From: CAYWNA01 sp964459305
GTDB lineage: Bacteria; Planctomycetota; Planctomycetia; Pirellulales; Pirellulaceae
Reading direction: 5' to 3'
Assembly: GCA_964459305.1 (NCBI GenBank)
Contig: CAYWNA010000027.1
Coordinates: 14,837-78,836, forward strand
DNA length: 64,000 bases
Shown: positions 1-8,858 of the stretch, piece after piece
How the letters are laid out: the number at the start of each line of letters is the position of its first letter
How positions within the stretch are numbered: the first letter of the stretch is position 1
Notes under the pieces: model-generated
What the model saw: the letters and a program-made list of their open reading frames with translations, nothing else
What the model was told of the DNA's origin: nothing
Databases searched by the model: none
Made by a program: the position numbers and the translations under genes

Positions 1-2211
1 AGGCATGGACAGCCGCGCCTTGGCGATATTGAACATGACGTGCGAGTTGTTGCCGTTGAACCGCGTGTCCTCAATCGTGCGGTGAAACAAGTCCTTGACC
101 GGCTGCGGAGAAAACCACGTGACCTGCTCGGCGGGAAACACCGGTGCGGCGGGCACCGTGATATTGTGCACGCCAACCTGCTTGTGTTTGCAGCCTTCCC
201 AATCCACCACCACCGCTTGGCCGTCGGCATCCGGGGCCACGGGGTAGTCGGCCAACAGCGTTTTCATGGCCCGGCACTTCGCAGCCAGCTCTTGGTCCTG
301 CCCGAGCTGCTCAGCCGCCGTGCAGAAGGCGTCAAAGGTGTAATGCACGTACGCGATGTCGAAGGGGCAGTTGGCGATCCCGAACGGGCCATGCTCCGGG
401 CTGTAAGAGGGGCCCAGCAGCACTTTCCCATTCTCATCCTTGTGGCATTGCTCCATGAAAGAAACGTAGAACCGCGCCGCCTCGCGTAGTGTCGGATAGA
501 CCTTCGCCTCCAGGTAGGCCCTGTCGGGTTCGCAGAGGTGCTTATGCCACAGGCTTTGGGCGGTCATCCCGACCATGCCGATGGTCAATCCCCACGGGTT
601 CATGTGCAGTTGTCGCTTGTTTTTGCTCTTGCACACGGCGGGGTCCGGCTCGTGGAGGAATTGGGAAATCGAATAGAACACGCCGTCGCAGTTGTAAGCT
701 TCTTTTGCCAGCCATTTCGCCCGCGGCAACATGCTGTGTACATAATCAACCCAGGAATCGGCCAATTCCGGATGATTCGCCGAGATCGCCGAGTAAAACG
801 GCTGCCAGGAGTTGTAGTTGAAATGGTAGTCGGCGTGCCACGGCGTGGCATCGGTTGCCAGTGGCGGCATCAGGCCGGGCGGGGCCGCGCCGGGCGTGGA
901 GATCGTTCGCGCGAAGTACAGCATGCGAAACCACCACCGCTCGATGACCTTGTCGGACAGTTCGATCCCGCTTTGCGACCAGAAGTCGATCCAGGCCCGC
1001 TCGTGCTGGGCGATCAGGTCGGATTCGTCTTCGGCGAGCGTGCGTTTTGCCAACGCGATGGCGGCTTCGCGGACGTCACCGGTCTGGATATCGAAGGAAG
1101 ATACCAGCGCAACTGCCTTCTCGTTCCCCTTTTCGGCCACGGCCAGGGCGTAAGTCATCCCCGCGTAGTCAACGTCGCCCGGCATGTCCATCCTCAGCCA
1201 CGAAATCCCGTCCGTTTCGCCAGTCTTCGCGCGGGGGAGCGTCGCCCCGGTGATCTCCTCCAGCGTTACCGGTTCGGCGCACCGGAGCAGAACCACGTTC
1301 CGGTCGGCCAGGACGCGAAGCGCGGTTTCCTGGTAGCCGGTTCGCTTGACCGTGACCACGGCACGGCGCAAGTCGAGAGCAGCTTGCAGCGGCACGGTTC
1401 TGGGCAAGGCAACGTCGGCCTTCTCATCCCCACATGACAAGCAAAGCGATTCGACCAGGTTCTCGGCCGTTTTGCCGTCGGAGGTCATGGTATAGAGTTC
1501 CAGGTGCAGCACGGTTTGAGGCTCGAAGGGCAGTTGAATCTCGGTCGGCGTGGTCGGCGATGGCTTCCACCCGGACGCCAGGATGTTCCGGTTGTCTTTG
1601 TCGTAGACGTTCACATAGTAGGACGCGTTGGCTGAGCCCCGGAGTTTCAGGCACACGGCCGATGCTTCGGTCGCCTCCGGCAACGTCCCCCGGTAGCCGG
1701 TGGAAGCCCCCGCAGCCCCACCGACCTGCATCGTGGCGCTGGAATCGTCCGCGACGGACGCGAACCGGTGTACCGCGGCGCCGCGAACGCACGTCCATCT
1801 CGGCCCACCTGCGGGCCCGGCTGCACCGATCCGCAACGCCGCGGCGCAGCGCGGTTGCGGATACAGTTTCTTGTAGCTGGGAGGAGCGCCGGTCGAGCCG
1901 GAGACCGTATTGTTGTGGATATCAACCTTCGGCAGCGGACCGTCTTGCGAGGTGTCGACCCGGGCGTCCCAAATGTCATTCTTGGTGACCCGCATATAGA
2001 GGCCACCGTCCTTCTCCCACACGATCCCGTAGAGGTCGCCGTTGCCCAGGATCAGACTTTCTCTCTGCCCGGAGGCCATCGACGAAAGTACGACATCGGC
2101 CTCCTGCAACGCCGCCGAGAACGGGATCTCGGAACTCGTTTCTCCCCCGGCCGCAGCGATACCCGAAAAGACGGACACCAGTATAACGGCGGGAACCAGG
2201 AATCTGATCAT
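1..2211 (-). CDS. GH95-like glycoside hydrolase, C-terminus outside window
   Basis: The open frame reads 737 codons from the ATG at 2211 and leaves the window without a stop, so the C-terminus is missing. A GGAG lies 8 bases before the ATG. Residues 1-21 form a Sec signal peptide. The stretch near residue 55 (LGNGDLYGIVWEKDG) resembles the N-terminal beta-sandwich of GH95/GH65-type enzymes, and from about residue 460 (ADYHFNYNSWQPFYS) an alpha/alpha-barrel catalytic domain follows, where GH95 alpha-L-fucosidases have their 'DYHLNIN' segment. The likely role is exo-hydrolysis of a fucose- or galactose-like sugar outside the cytoplasm. The family assignment comes from motif resemblance, and the substrate is unknown. 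A tight family call needs the missing C-terminus. Confidence 0.72.
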   Translation of the reverse strand, partial: MIRFLVPAVILVSVFSGIAAAGGETSSEIPFSAALQEADVVLSSMASGQRESLILGNGDLYGIVWEKDGGLYMRVTKNDIWDARVDTSQDGPLPKVDIHNNTVSGSTGAPPSYKKLYPQPRCAAALRIGAAGPAGGPRWTCVRGAAVHRFASVADDSSATMQVGGAAGASTGYRGTLPEATEASAVCLKLRGSANASYYVNVYDKDNRNILASGWKPSPTTPTEIQLPFEPQTVLHLELYTMTSDGKTAENLVESLCLSCGDEKADVALPRTVPLQAALDLRRAVVTVKRTGYQETALRVLADRNVVLLRCAEPVTLEEITGATLPRAKTGETDGISWLRMDMPGDVDYAGMTYALAVAEKGNEKAVALVSSFDIQTGDVREAAIALAKRTLAEDESDLIAQHERAWIDFWSQSGIELSDKVIERWWFRMLYFARTISTPGAAPPGLMPPLATDATPWHADYHFNYNSWQPFYSAISANHPELADSWVDYVHSMLPRAKWLAKEAYNCDGVFYSISQFLHEPDPAVCKSKNKRQLHMNPWGLTIGMVGMTAQSLWHKHLCEPDRAYLEAKVYPTLREAARFYVSFMEQCHKDENGKVLLGPSYSPEHGPFGIANCPFDIAYVHYTFDAFCTAAEQLGQDQELAAKCRAMKTLLADYPVAPDADGQAVVVDWEGCKHKQVGVHNITVPAAPVFPAEQVTWFSPQPVKDLFHRTIEDTRFNGNNSHVMFNIAKARLSMP

Positions 2212-2323
2212 CGTGCTGTCTCCTTTGGGCTTGTTTGTAGTGCACCCAATGCATGACGTCTACATCCCGGTGGTCGGAATCCATGGCTGCTTGAACGATT
2301 TGTGCACTCAGGCCGCAAAGCCC

Positions 2324-2352
2324 TTGGTGACAAAGTCCAACTACTCTATAAA
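2324..2352 (+). promoter_or_regulatory. sigma70-type promoter for LamG/AKR/cytochrome operon
   Basis: TTGGTG (2324-2329) is followed after exactly 17 bases by TATAAA (2347-2352) in a locally AT-rich patch. Transcription would start near 2359, about 60 bases before the LamG gene. This is sequence resemblance to the consensus only. Confidence 0.45.
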
Positions 2353-2417
2353 ATTGGAATGACGTACCTGATAAGCTGTCTTGCTCACGCCCAGTGATCG
2401 GAGGTTCAAATCAAGCC

Positions 2418-3194
2418 ATGAAGCACCCCTCAATAACCTCGTGCATTCTTGACTCACGGCTCTGCCACCTTGTGTGTCTCCTGATGCTCTGCTGCCTTGT
2501 GTGGAGCTCTAGCGCCATTGCGGTTGTCGCAGAGCCAGCCGAGACGACGAATCTTGATGCGGATCCACACCTGATGGGCTGGTGGAAGTTTGACAGTGCT
2601 TCCGGGGCAGTCGCTGCAGATTCGTCGAAGCATGGTCGCAAAGGCCAGCTACTCGGCGACATGACGTTCGACAAGAACTCGGTTCCTGGTCGGATCGGCA
2701 AAGCCTTGAACTTGGACGGACGCGACGATCTTGTTCGCATTGCCGGCTACAAGGGTGTCACAGGGACTGGACCTCGAACTATTTCCGCCTGGATCAAGAC
2801 GGACGCCGCCAATGGAGAAATCGTATCCTGGGGAAAGGACGATTTCGGCCAGATGTGGATGTTGAGATTCATCAGGAGGCATGTCGGCGTCACTCCCAAC
2901 GGCGGCTACTACTACATGGCGGATGATGTTCACGATGATGCGTGGCACCACGTCGCTGTCGTCGTTCGCAAGGCCGAGCTTCCCAATCTGCATGACGATG
3001 TCACGCTCTACTTGGACGGAAAAATCGCCGAAGTCCATCGAATCGGCCTTTTGGACATGTGGCCCATCGAAACCGGTGCTGAGCTGGAGGTCGCCATCGG
3101 GAAACGGTTCAAAGGCAGCATCGATGAACTGCGCATTTATGCACGTGCGCTTTCAGACGAAGAAATCCAGGCGTTGTTTCGTCTGGCGAAATGA
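2418..3194 (+). CDS. LamG-domain (concanavalin A-like) exported protein
   Basis: This 258-residue protein has an N-terminal hydrophobic signal (about residues 12-38) and then one concanavalin A-like/LamG domain over roughly residues 45-255. Typical LamG landmarks are visible: LMGWWKFD at the start, ISAWIKTD in the middle, WHHVAVVV and YLDGK, and the closing GSIDELRIYARALSDEEI. No catalytic domain is present, so it is probably a carbohydrate- or surface-binding protein. The ATG at 2418 was chosen because GGAGG lies 13 bases upstream; a GTG at 2394 is also in frame. Its stop overlaps the next reading frame (ATGA at 3191), and it probably forms an operon with the oxidoreductase-fold protein and cytochrome downstream. 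Confidence 0.75.
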   Translation: MKHPSITSCILDSRLCHLVCLLMLCCLVWSSSAIAVVAEPAETTNLDADPHLMGWWKFDSASGAVAADSSKHGRKGQLLGDMTFDKNSVPGRIGKALNLDGRDDLVRIAGYKGVTGTGPRTISAWIKTDAANGEIVSWGKDDFGQMWMLRFIRRHVGVTPNGGYYYMADDVHDDAWHHVAVVVRKAELPNLHDDVTLYLDGKIAEVHRIGLLDMWPIETGAELEVAIGKRFKGSIDELRIYARALSDEEIQALFRLAK

Positions 3195-3220
3195 TTCAGA
3201 ATCGCGAAAGGAGATCCACA

Positions 3221-4237
3221 ATGGACCAAGAACGAATTACCCGTCGCCGATTCGTACAAGACGGCGCGATCACCGCGGCCGCAGTGGCCGGTGGACTCGA
3301 AGCGGTGTCTGCCTCAAGGGCCCACGCGGCTCCCGGCAAGGAGGTGGATACGTCCAAGATTCTCAACTACAACCCAGACATGGAATACCGCCGACAGGGC
3401 TCGACCGACTGGATGGTCTCGGCGGTCTGCCTGGGCGGGCATGCGAGGTCGTCGCAGAAAGAACGCAACGAGATCGTCAGCCGCTGTATCGACGCCGGCA
3501 TCAACTATATCGATGCATGTTGCAGGCACGAAGTGCTCCGCGATGCCGAGGCGCTGAAGGGGCGACGTGACAAGATGTACCTCGCGCTCTCGTATTGCGG
3601 CAAGGAGGTGCGACAGGAGGAATACCGGACGGCGAAGAAACTGCTCGCCTCTTTGGACGATTTGCTGTCGGAATCGAAGCAGGAGTACACCGATTTGTGG
3701 CGGATCACCTGTTTCGAGCCCGGCGGACGGCACACGTTCAACACATCGCAGGAAATCATCGAGGCGTTGGAGACTGCCAAGAAGCAGGGCAAGGCCCGCG
3801 CCATCGGATTCTCCACGCACGACCGGCGTTGGATCCAGTTCATGATTCAGTACTTCCCTCAGATCGACTGTGTCTGTTTTCCGTTTACGACCATGAGCAA
3901 AAGGGCACAGACCGACAGCCTCTTCCCGGCGCTGAAGAAATGTGACGTGGGGGCCTTTGGCATCAAGCCCTTCGCCGCAGGCTCGTTGTTCACCGGTGAG
4001 AAGGAAGAAGATGCCCGCCGAGCGCGTCTGGCGCTGCGCTACATCCTTCTCAGCGACACGGTGATTCCCATTCCGGGCGTGCATAGCATCGATCACGTAG
4101 ACAACGTGGCCAAAGCCGTCAAGGAGCGCCGCGAACTCGACGTGCAGGAGGTGAGTGAACTGGAGCGTGCCAGCGAACAGACGTTGGCTCGCTTGCCGGC
4201 TCACTATCAATGGCTCAAGGATTGGCAATACGTGTAG
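3221..4237 (+). CDS. Tat-exported aldo/keto reductase-fold protein
   Basis: The 338-residue protein carries a twin-arginine signal (RITRRRFVQ) followed by an alanine-rich hydrophobic stretch, then a full aldo/keto reductase barrel (RQGSTDWMVSAVCLGG to IPIPGVHSIDHV). The ATG at 3221 has AAAGGAG 7 bases upstream; an ATG at 3191 overlaps the previous stop but lacks a better ribosome site. The catalytic tetrad looks eroded. The Asp is kept (INYIDACC), but the usual Tyr, Lys (MYLALSY) and His (LWRITCFEP) positions carry other residues. It may therefore be a non-canonical oxidoreductase or a binding protein outside the membrane. The alignment was made by eye. It lies 21 bases upstream of a tetraheme cytochrome. 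Confidence 0.8.
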   Translation: MDQERITRRRFVQDGAITAAAVAGGLEAVSASRAHAAPGKEVDTSKILNYNPDMEYRRQGSTDWMVSAVCLGGHARSSQKERNEIVSRCIDAGINYIDACCRHEVLRDAEALKGRRDKMYLALSYCGKEVRQEEYRTAKKLLASLDDLLSESKQEYTDLWRITCFEPGGRHTFNTSQEIIEALETAKKQGKARAIGFSTHDRRWIQFMIQYFPQIDCVCFPFTTMSKRAQTDSLFPALKKCDVGAFGIKPFAAGSLFTGEKEEDARRARLALRYILLSDTVIPIPGVHSIDHVDNVAKAVKERRELDVQEVSELERASEQTLARLPAHYQWLKDWQYV

Positions 4238-4258
4238 CCCACTGCAGCGAGAAAAAAC

Positions 4259-4885
4259 ATGCGACACGTTTTTCTAGTACTCATCCTGGCGACGGTCTGC
4301 GCGGTTCCGACCGCGTTGATGCAAGTCGCGGCCGAGGATGCCGATAGCAGCCCCAAGGGTAAGCAGAAGTCCGCCGCGAAGGAGAGACCATTGCTTCTGT
4401 TGGATGACGACCCGCCGTTGATGTTGGACGACGGAACGGGGGCCGATCCGGCCGACGCCTCCGGAGCGGATAACCGTCGCTGCCAAGTTTGTCATTTGAA
4501 TTTCGCAATGGAAAAACTGGCCGTGACGCACGCGAAGGAGGACATCGGCTGCGCCGATTGCCACGGCGATTGTGACGCTCACATCGACGACGAATCCTGG
4601 GCGTCGGGCGGGCCGGGTACGCCTCCGGAGATCATGTACCCGCCCGAACGCATCGACGGAGCCTGCAGCGAGTGCCACGACACCCACGACGCACCGGCCA
4701 AGAAGGTCCTCCAACGCTGGCAGCAGCGTTGCCCGGAGAAGGCCGATGCATCAAGCATCGTCTGCACGGACTGCCACGGCAAACACCGCCTAAATCCGAA
4801 ACTGCGCAAGGCATGGTGGGACAAAAAGACAGGAAAGCCGATCAAGCCGGAAGGCGACAAACGCACCGCGGCAGATTCCGATTGA
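4259..4885 (+). CDS. exported tetraheme c-type cytochrome
   Basis: The 208-residue protein starts with a signal peptide (about residues 1-25), then an acidic linker, then four heme-binding CxxCH motifs at residues 75-79 (CQVCH), 98-102 (CADCH), 136-140 (CSECH) and 169-173 (CTDCH). The compact arrangement resembles small multiheme cytochromes of the c3/c7 or NapC-associated type. It would carry electrons in the periplasm. It follows the Tat-exported reductase-fold protein by 21 bases in the same direction, so the two may be expressed together. No specific redox partner can be named from sequence. Confidence 0.78.
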   Translation: MRHVFLVLILATVCAVPTALMQVAAEDADSSPKGKQKSAAKERPLLLLDDDPPLMLDDGTGADPADASGADNRRCQVCHLNFAMEKLAVTHAKEDIGCADCHGDCDAHIDDESWASGGPGTPPEIMYPPERIDGACSECHDTHDAPAKKVLQRWQQRCPEKADASSIVCTDCHGKHRLNPKLRKAWWDKKTGKPIKPEGDKRTAADSD

Positions 4886-4932
4886 ACCGGATTACCCTCC
4901 GCATTTTTCACCGTCGTCGACGCTGCCGTCGT

Positions 4933-6777
4933 TCAGCGAATTCGGCCTGGCGACGGGGGCTCGAACAGCGAGTCGGGTAGGTCGACGTTGAAGTCGACGT
5001 GAATGTCATGGACCTGATCCGTCGTTGTCCCGTCGCTGTGCCGGATTGAATTCTCTCGGCGAATTCGCGTGGCGTACCAAATGCCGCTTGGCGATCTGGC
5101 CATTCTGTCGATGATCGTAGTATCGGGTTTCGCCTTGCCGGATTCATCGAAGTCGCCGATCATCGCCCAGCGGATGATTGCATGGCCTCGAGCGGGATCA
5201 GCCCAGTACCGATAGGCATCCGGGGCCGAGGGGAGTAGTTTGCCGGCGTCGTTCTTCACACGAGGTGGTTTCTGGCCGACTCTTCGCACGCGCAAGAGGA
5301 TCGTGCCGGCAGGCCCCTCCTTGGGGTCGAGTTCGAGCACCGGATCCATGGCTGTACTCGGTATTCCCAGAGGCGGTCGGCAGGCAAACTCCGGCCGCCA
5401 GGACCAGACGTCCGGGTATGTTTCGCCGGGCGTGCTCTTGTACTCGTACTTCTTCACCCCTGATATCTCACAGTGCACGGAACCATCGGGGTCGCTGAAC
5501 GAATGTGTGTCGATGGTGTATACTGTTGAGCCGTCACGGATGCTCATCGGCTGGAGAAGGCAGCGGTCTTCGACACATTGGCTCCACCAATCGCCCGCAG
5601 CGTCGTCGTTGCCCTCGGGCCACTCGATGTTTCGGTCGATCCGCACAGACGGGTCGGTCCAGATGGCCGTGTCTCGGCGGAACTTGTCGCCCTTGCGATA
5701 CAGGATCTCCGGGAAACCCGTCGGGCGCCCGGTCTCTTCATCGCACTCAACCACCACCGCCCGGTAGTCGTCCATGCGTTGCCGGCCCGTGCGGACGGCT
5801 TCCAGAACCTGCCGCAGATCGTCGGCGGGGATTCTATCGACAATCTTCGCGGTCTTCGGTACGCCGACGTCGTACACATCGGCAGGGCCCTTCGCCGGGT
5901 AATCGAAATGCCATTCACTGACGATGTGCTTCCCGTCCAGTTCGCATTCATAGCGCGACAACCGGAGGAGTTTCGTATCGGGATCAACGCGAAATAACAC
6001 TTCCAACTGTACTGGGCTCGGCATCGTCTCGTCCTGCCCGACGACCGTTAGATGAAAGTCGATCCACACTTCACCATTTTGTCTGGTCCGCTCCACTTTC
6101 TGCTCAATAACCTCCCTCTTAATGCGGCCGTTCCCCTGGAGGCCCAGTCGCTCCAAGGGCTTTTCGACTGGCTGCTGGCTTTCGAGCAGCGTTCGCAGTG
6201 CCGCGATCATCGATGCGAAGAATTCCGTGCCGCGCCGGGTCTCCTCGGGAACACGGTATAGAACCTTTTCCGTCCGGTCGTACGAATAGTAGATGCGCAG
6301 AGCATGGTCGCGGTACTCGATCGTCTTGTCCTCGCGCCGCGCCGAAACGTCCTTCGCCGGCGAGTACCATATTTCGGCCGTTCGCCCGTCGGGGTGGGTC
6401 GCCGTCGCGTGAATCCACGGTTGCTTCAACGCAGCGGCGGCCACGTCGGCGAGGCTTACGCCCGGCAGGAGGCTGCACCAGATCAGCACCGCGGCAATTG
6501 TGGCAGCAGCCGCTGCAGACACGCCAAACCATAGACGTCGGCTTGGCCTGAGCGCTCGCTTCGTCAGTACTCGTTCCATCACCGGCGTGCTCAGGGCGAG
6601 GTGCTGCGTGCTTCGTGCGTCGTCCGCCAAGTGGCCGACGAGCCGCTCGGTTTCGCTGAACTCCGTTCGGCAGTTCGGGCATCCGGCCAGGTGTGTGTCG
6701 AACCGGCTGGTCTCGGCTTCGTCCAGAACGTTTTCGATACGCGCTGCGAACAACTCGTGGCATTGCGAACAATTCAT
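4933..6777 (-). CDS. large anti-sigma factor with extracytoplasmic domain
   Basis: The 614-residue protein begins with a zinc-finger anti-sigma domain (MNCSQCHELF ... HLAGCPNC, the H-x3-C-x2-C pattern of ZAS proteins). One transmembrane helix follows around residues 88-110, then about 500 residues outside the membrane that include stretches like outer-membrane lipoprotein-sorting folds (AEIWYSPAKDVSARRE). The ATG at 6777 overlaps the stop of the upstream sigma factor as ATGA, which implies translational coupling. It should hold the sigma factor inactive until an envelope signal is sensed. The very large outer domain is unusual for an anti-sigma factor and presumably is the sensor; that is inference. 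Its ligand is unknown. Confidence 0.78.
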   Translation of the reverse strand: MNCSQCHELFAARIENVLDEAETSRFDTHLAGCPNCRTEFSETERLVGHLADDARSTQHLALSTPVMERVLTKRALRPSRRLWFGVSAAAAATIAAVLIWCSLLPGVSLADVAAAALKQPWIHATATHPDGRTAEIWYSPAKDVSARREDKTIEYRDHALRIYYSYDRTEKVLYRVPEETRRGTEFFASMIAALRTLLESQQPVEKPLERLGLQGNGRIKREVIEQKVERTRQNGEVWIDFHLTVVGQDETMPSPVQLEVLFRVDPDTKLLRLSRYECELDGKHIVSEWHFDYPAKGPADVYDVGVPKTAKIVDRIPADDLRQVLEAVRTGRQRMDDYRAVVVECDEETGRPTGFPEILYRKGDKFRRDTAIWTDPSVRIDRNIEWPEGNDDAAGDWWSQCVEDRCLLQPMSIRDGSTVYTIDTHSFSDPDGSVHCEISGVKKYEYKSTPGETYPDVWSWRPEFACRPPLGIPSTAMDPVLELDPKEGPAGTILLRVRRVGQKPPRVKNDAGKLLPSAPDAYRYWADPARGHAIIRWAMIGDFDESGKAKPDTTIIDRMARSPSGIWYATRIRRENSIRHSDGTTTDQVHDIHVDFNVDLPDSLFEPPSPGRIR

Positions 6778-7334
6778 GATTCTAGCTCCATGTCGTGCAT
6801 GGGCAGGAGGGATCCCTGCAAAGCGATCCGAAGTGATGCGTAAGCGCGCGAAAGCCGGCTGGTGATCGTGCCCAGCGGCAACTCCAAGTTGCGGGCGATT
6901 TCGCTGCACGAAAGACCCGAGTAGAACCGCAGCATCACGACTTGGCGTTGCGCCTCGGGCAATTCCGCCACTGCCTGACTCAGCATCGATGCGCTGCAGG
7001 CTTCGTGTGGTGCGGGCGTTCCAACATCTCCGGATGCCGCTTCGGCGTCGATCAAAGCAATCTCGCGTCCTCGGGCGCGGTATGCCTCCTTCGCCACACG
7101 ATCGGCAATGCCTAGCAGCCAGGAGTAGAACGATTCGGGCTTCCTGAGCGTGCGGAGGGCGAAGAAAGCGCGGACCATCGTCTCTTGGGCCGCCTCGGTA
7201 ACCTCATTTTCGTTGCCAAGGCGTCCGGCCAGGTGCTTTGTCAGGGGAGCCTGATATCGGTCAACCAAGTGACGAAATGCTCCCGACCGACCATCGAGGC
7301 AATCGCTGACGCATTGCTTGTCGGAAAGGCACAT
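6774..7334 (-). CDS. ECF-family RNA polymerase sigma factor
   Basis: The 186-residue protein has sigma region 2 (LVDRYQAPLTKHLAGRL ... SFYSWLLGIADRV) and region 4 with a helix-turn-helix (AELPEAQRQVVMLRFYSG, CSEIARNLELPLGTITSRLS), the size and order of an extracytoplasmic-function sigma factor. The ATG at 7334 has GGAG about 7 bases upstream; longer in-frame starts would add an unrelated N-terminus. It is cotranscribed with the overlapping anti-sigma gene. Its regulon and stimulus cannot be read from the window. Confidence 0.85.
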   Translation of the reverse strand: MCLSDKQCVSDCLDGRSGAFRHLVDRYQAPLTKHLAGRLGNENEVTEAAQETMVRAFFALRTLRKPESFYSWLLGIADRVAKEAYRARGREIALIDAEAASGDVGTPAPHEACSASMLSQAVAELPEAQRQVVMLRFYSGLSCSEIARNLELPLGTITSRLSRAYASLRIALQGSLLPMHDMELES

Positions 7335-7805
7335 CGTCGGCTCCACGAACGCGGCGAGATCGGGCTTCACAGTATTAGTGCATTGAAAACACGTTTTGCT
7401 GCAAGAGAACACAAAAATGGTGGAAATATCACTGAAAGCGAGAAGGAAAGGCCGAATCCAGCCGCCGCCGGCCGCAGGATCGCGGGGGCAGACAACCGGG
7501 GCAGGTCTATCCCGTTCATCTGGCCCATCTTTGCGGTGTTCCGCCGCCCTCACTGTTGTCGTCAGGCACCTGACGGCCTTCTCTCCACGCTTGATTCTCT
7601 TTCTACTTCGCAGCTCCGCAGTCGCCCGCTGTCACCCCGTGAACAGTTATGCCGCTTCCGATCCACTTCAACACGTAACCCGAAGCGTAAGCGAGGACGT
7701 AGTCCATTACCTCGCTTACGCTTCGGGTTTCTATAGAACGTGTCAAACTCAGCCGGGAGCCTATGGAAAAATCCGATATGAGAATGAAAGTGGCTGGCGG
7801 CTGCG
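7335..7805. other. intergenic region with one palindromic element
   Basis: No supportable gene lies here. The stretch holds the upstream region of the sigma factor and one dispersed palindrome (7677-7729, listed separately). Short open frames on both strands lack ribosome sites and family motifs. Confidence 0.6.
7677..7729. repeat. dispersed palindrome, CCCGAAGCG family, copy 1
   Basis: Two perfect 20-base arms (7677-7696 and 7710-7729), containing CCCGAAGCGTAAGCGAGG, flank a 13-base loop. The same arms recur at 61559-61631. It lies between the convergent-side end of the LVIVD gene and the sigma factor promoter region. It resembles a REP/MITE-like hairpin with no coding content. Confidence 0.85.
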
Positions 7806-8858
7806 TCACTGTTCCAATTTGCGTCGGTCCAAGACCACGAGGCTGTTGCCGTCGCGGGCGCCGACGAAGAGCAAATCTCCGCGCAACGCCACACCATAGG
7901 CTTTCTTCATGACTGGATCGCGAAAGGAAGTCAGAAACTTGGGCTTCCTGGGGTCGGCAATGTCCACCACCGCCACACCGTCCCCTCCCTGCCCCAGCGG
8001 CAGGTAGGCACGGTCGCCGCTGGCGATGCAACGGTTGGGCATAATCAGCCGGTTGTCTACCAGTTTGGCGGCGAGTTTCGGATTGGCAGGATCAGCGACG
8101 TCGAAAACCAGAAGAGCGTTACGGTAACTGGAAGCGGCGAAGTAGAAATCTCCGACCACGGTGCCGCTGACCACGGTAATCACTGGGTCGAGGACTTGCG
8201 AGACCAGACGCGGCTTGGCAGGATCCTCCACGTCGACAACGGCAAGGCGATTGCGACTGCCAAACAGCGTTCCCGTCAGGGCGTAGTTGTGACGGAGCAA
8301 CACGCTGAATGGACCGTCGTCTTCCGTGGTTACCACGACGGAACCGACGACGACCGGCTGGCGCGCGTCGCGCACGTCGACGACAAAAAGCCTCTTTTCG
8401 TTTTGAAGTGCTACGTAACAGTACCCGTCACGATAGGCCACTTTGTACAGTACCCCCTCGGTCCCGGGCTCTCCAACGGTCACGGAACCGAGCAGCTGAA
8501 CTGCCGACTTGTCCGTCGCGTCGAGTACCAATAGCCGATGATTACTCAGGGAGTTGAGGTAAAGAGTATTGCCGTTGAACGCCATGCCGGTAGCTTGATC
8601 AAGCTCGGGATGGGTGAAACTAGAGACCACTTCGGGGTTAGCGGGATCTTTGATCGAGCAGATCGTGAGCCGCTTGCCTTCCCGGCAGGGCAGAAAAGCG
8701 TAATCGCCTTCGAGATGGACATCCTCGATGCCCCGCAGGAACACCGGATCTACAAGCTGACCCACAAAGGGCGTCGGCAAAGATTGGGCGATGCCCTTTG
8801 ACGGAACCAGATACGCGCTCGAAAGAGCAATCGCCATGGCAAACAGCATCTTAAGCAC
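7806..8858 (-). CDS. LVIVD-repeat beta-propeller protein, exported
   Basis: The 350-residue protein has a signal peptide (about residues 1-25) and then repeated blocks of the LVIVD type: a strand ending in a small hydrophobic run, then D-x-x-D/N-P-x-x-P (ICSIKDPANPEVV, VVDVRDARQPVVV, VVDVEDPAKPRLV, VFDVADPANPKLA, VVDIADPRKPKFL). About six or seven such blocks make a beta-propeller, which is likely to be a binding scaffold at the cell surface or in the periplasm. A GTG at 8858 was chosen because GGAGG lies 6 bases upstream; an ATG at 8849 is in frame but sits 15 bases away. No enzyme motif is visible. Confidence 0.8.
   Translation of the reverse strand: MLKMLFAMAIALSSAYLVPSKGIAQSLPTPFVGQLVDPVFLRGIEDVHLEGDYAFLPCREGKRLTICSIKDPANPEVVSSFTHPELDQATGMAFNGNTLYLNSLSNHRLLVLDATDKSAVQLLGSVTVGEPGTEGVLYKVAYRDGYCYVALQNEKRLFVVDVRDARQPVVVGSVVVTTEDDGPFSVLLRHNYALTGTLFGSRNRLAVVDVEDPAKPRLVSQVLDPVITVVSGTVVGDFYFAASSYRNALLVFDVADPANPKLAAKLVDNRLIMPNRCIASGDRAYLPLGQGGDGVAVVDIADPRKPKFLTSFRDPVMKKAYGVALRGDLLFVGARDGNSLVVLDRRKLEQ

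Noticed and set aside
538..1437. Long plus-strand open frame of about 300 codons
   Set aside because: It lies opposite the GH95-like gene, which has a signal peptide, ribosome site and family motifs; the plus-strand translation has no family resemblance and is arginine/glycine-rich as antisense frames in GC-rich DNA are.
3314..4267. 317-codon minus-strand frame opposite the reductase-fold gene
   Set aside because: Antisense shadow; no ribosome site or domain, and the plus-strand gene has a Tat signal and AKR landmarks.
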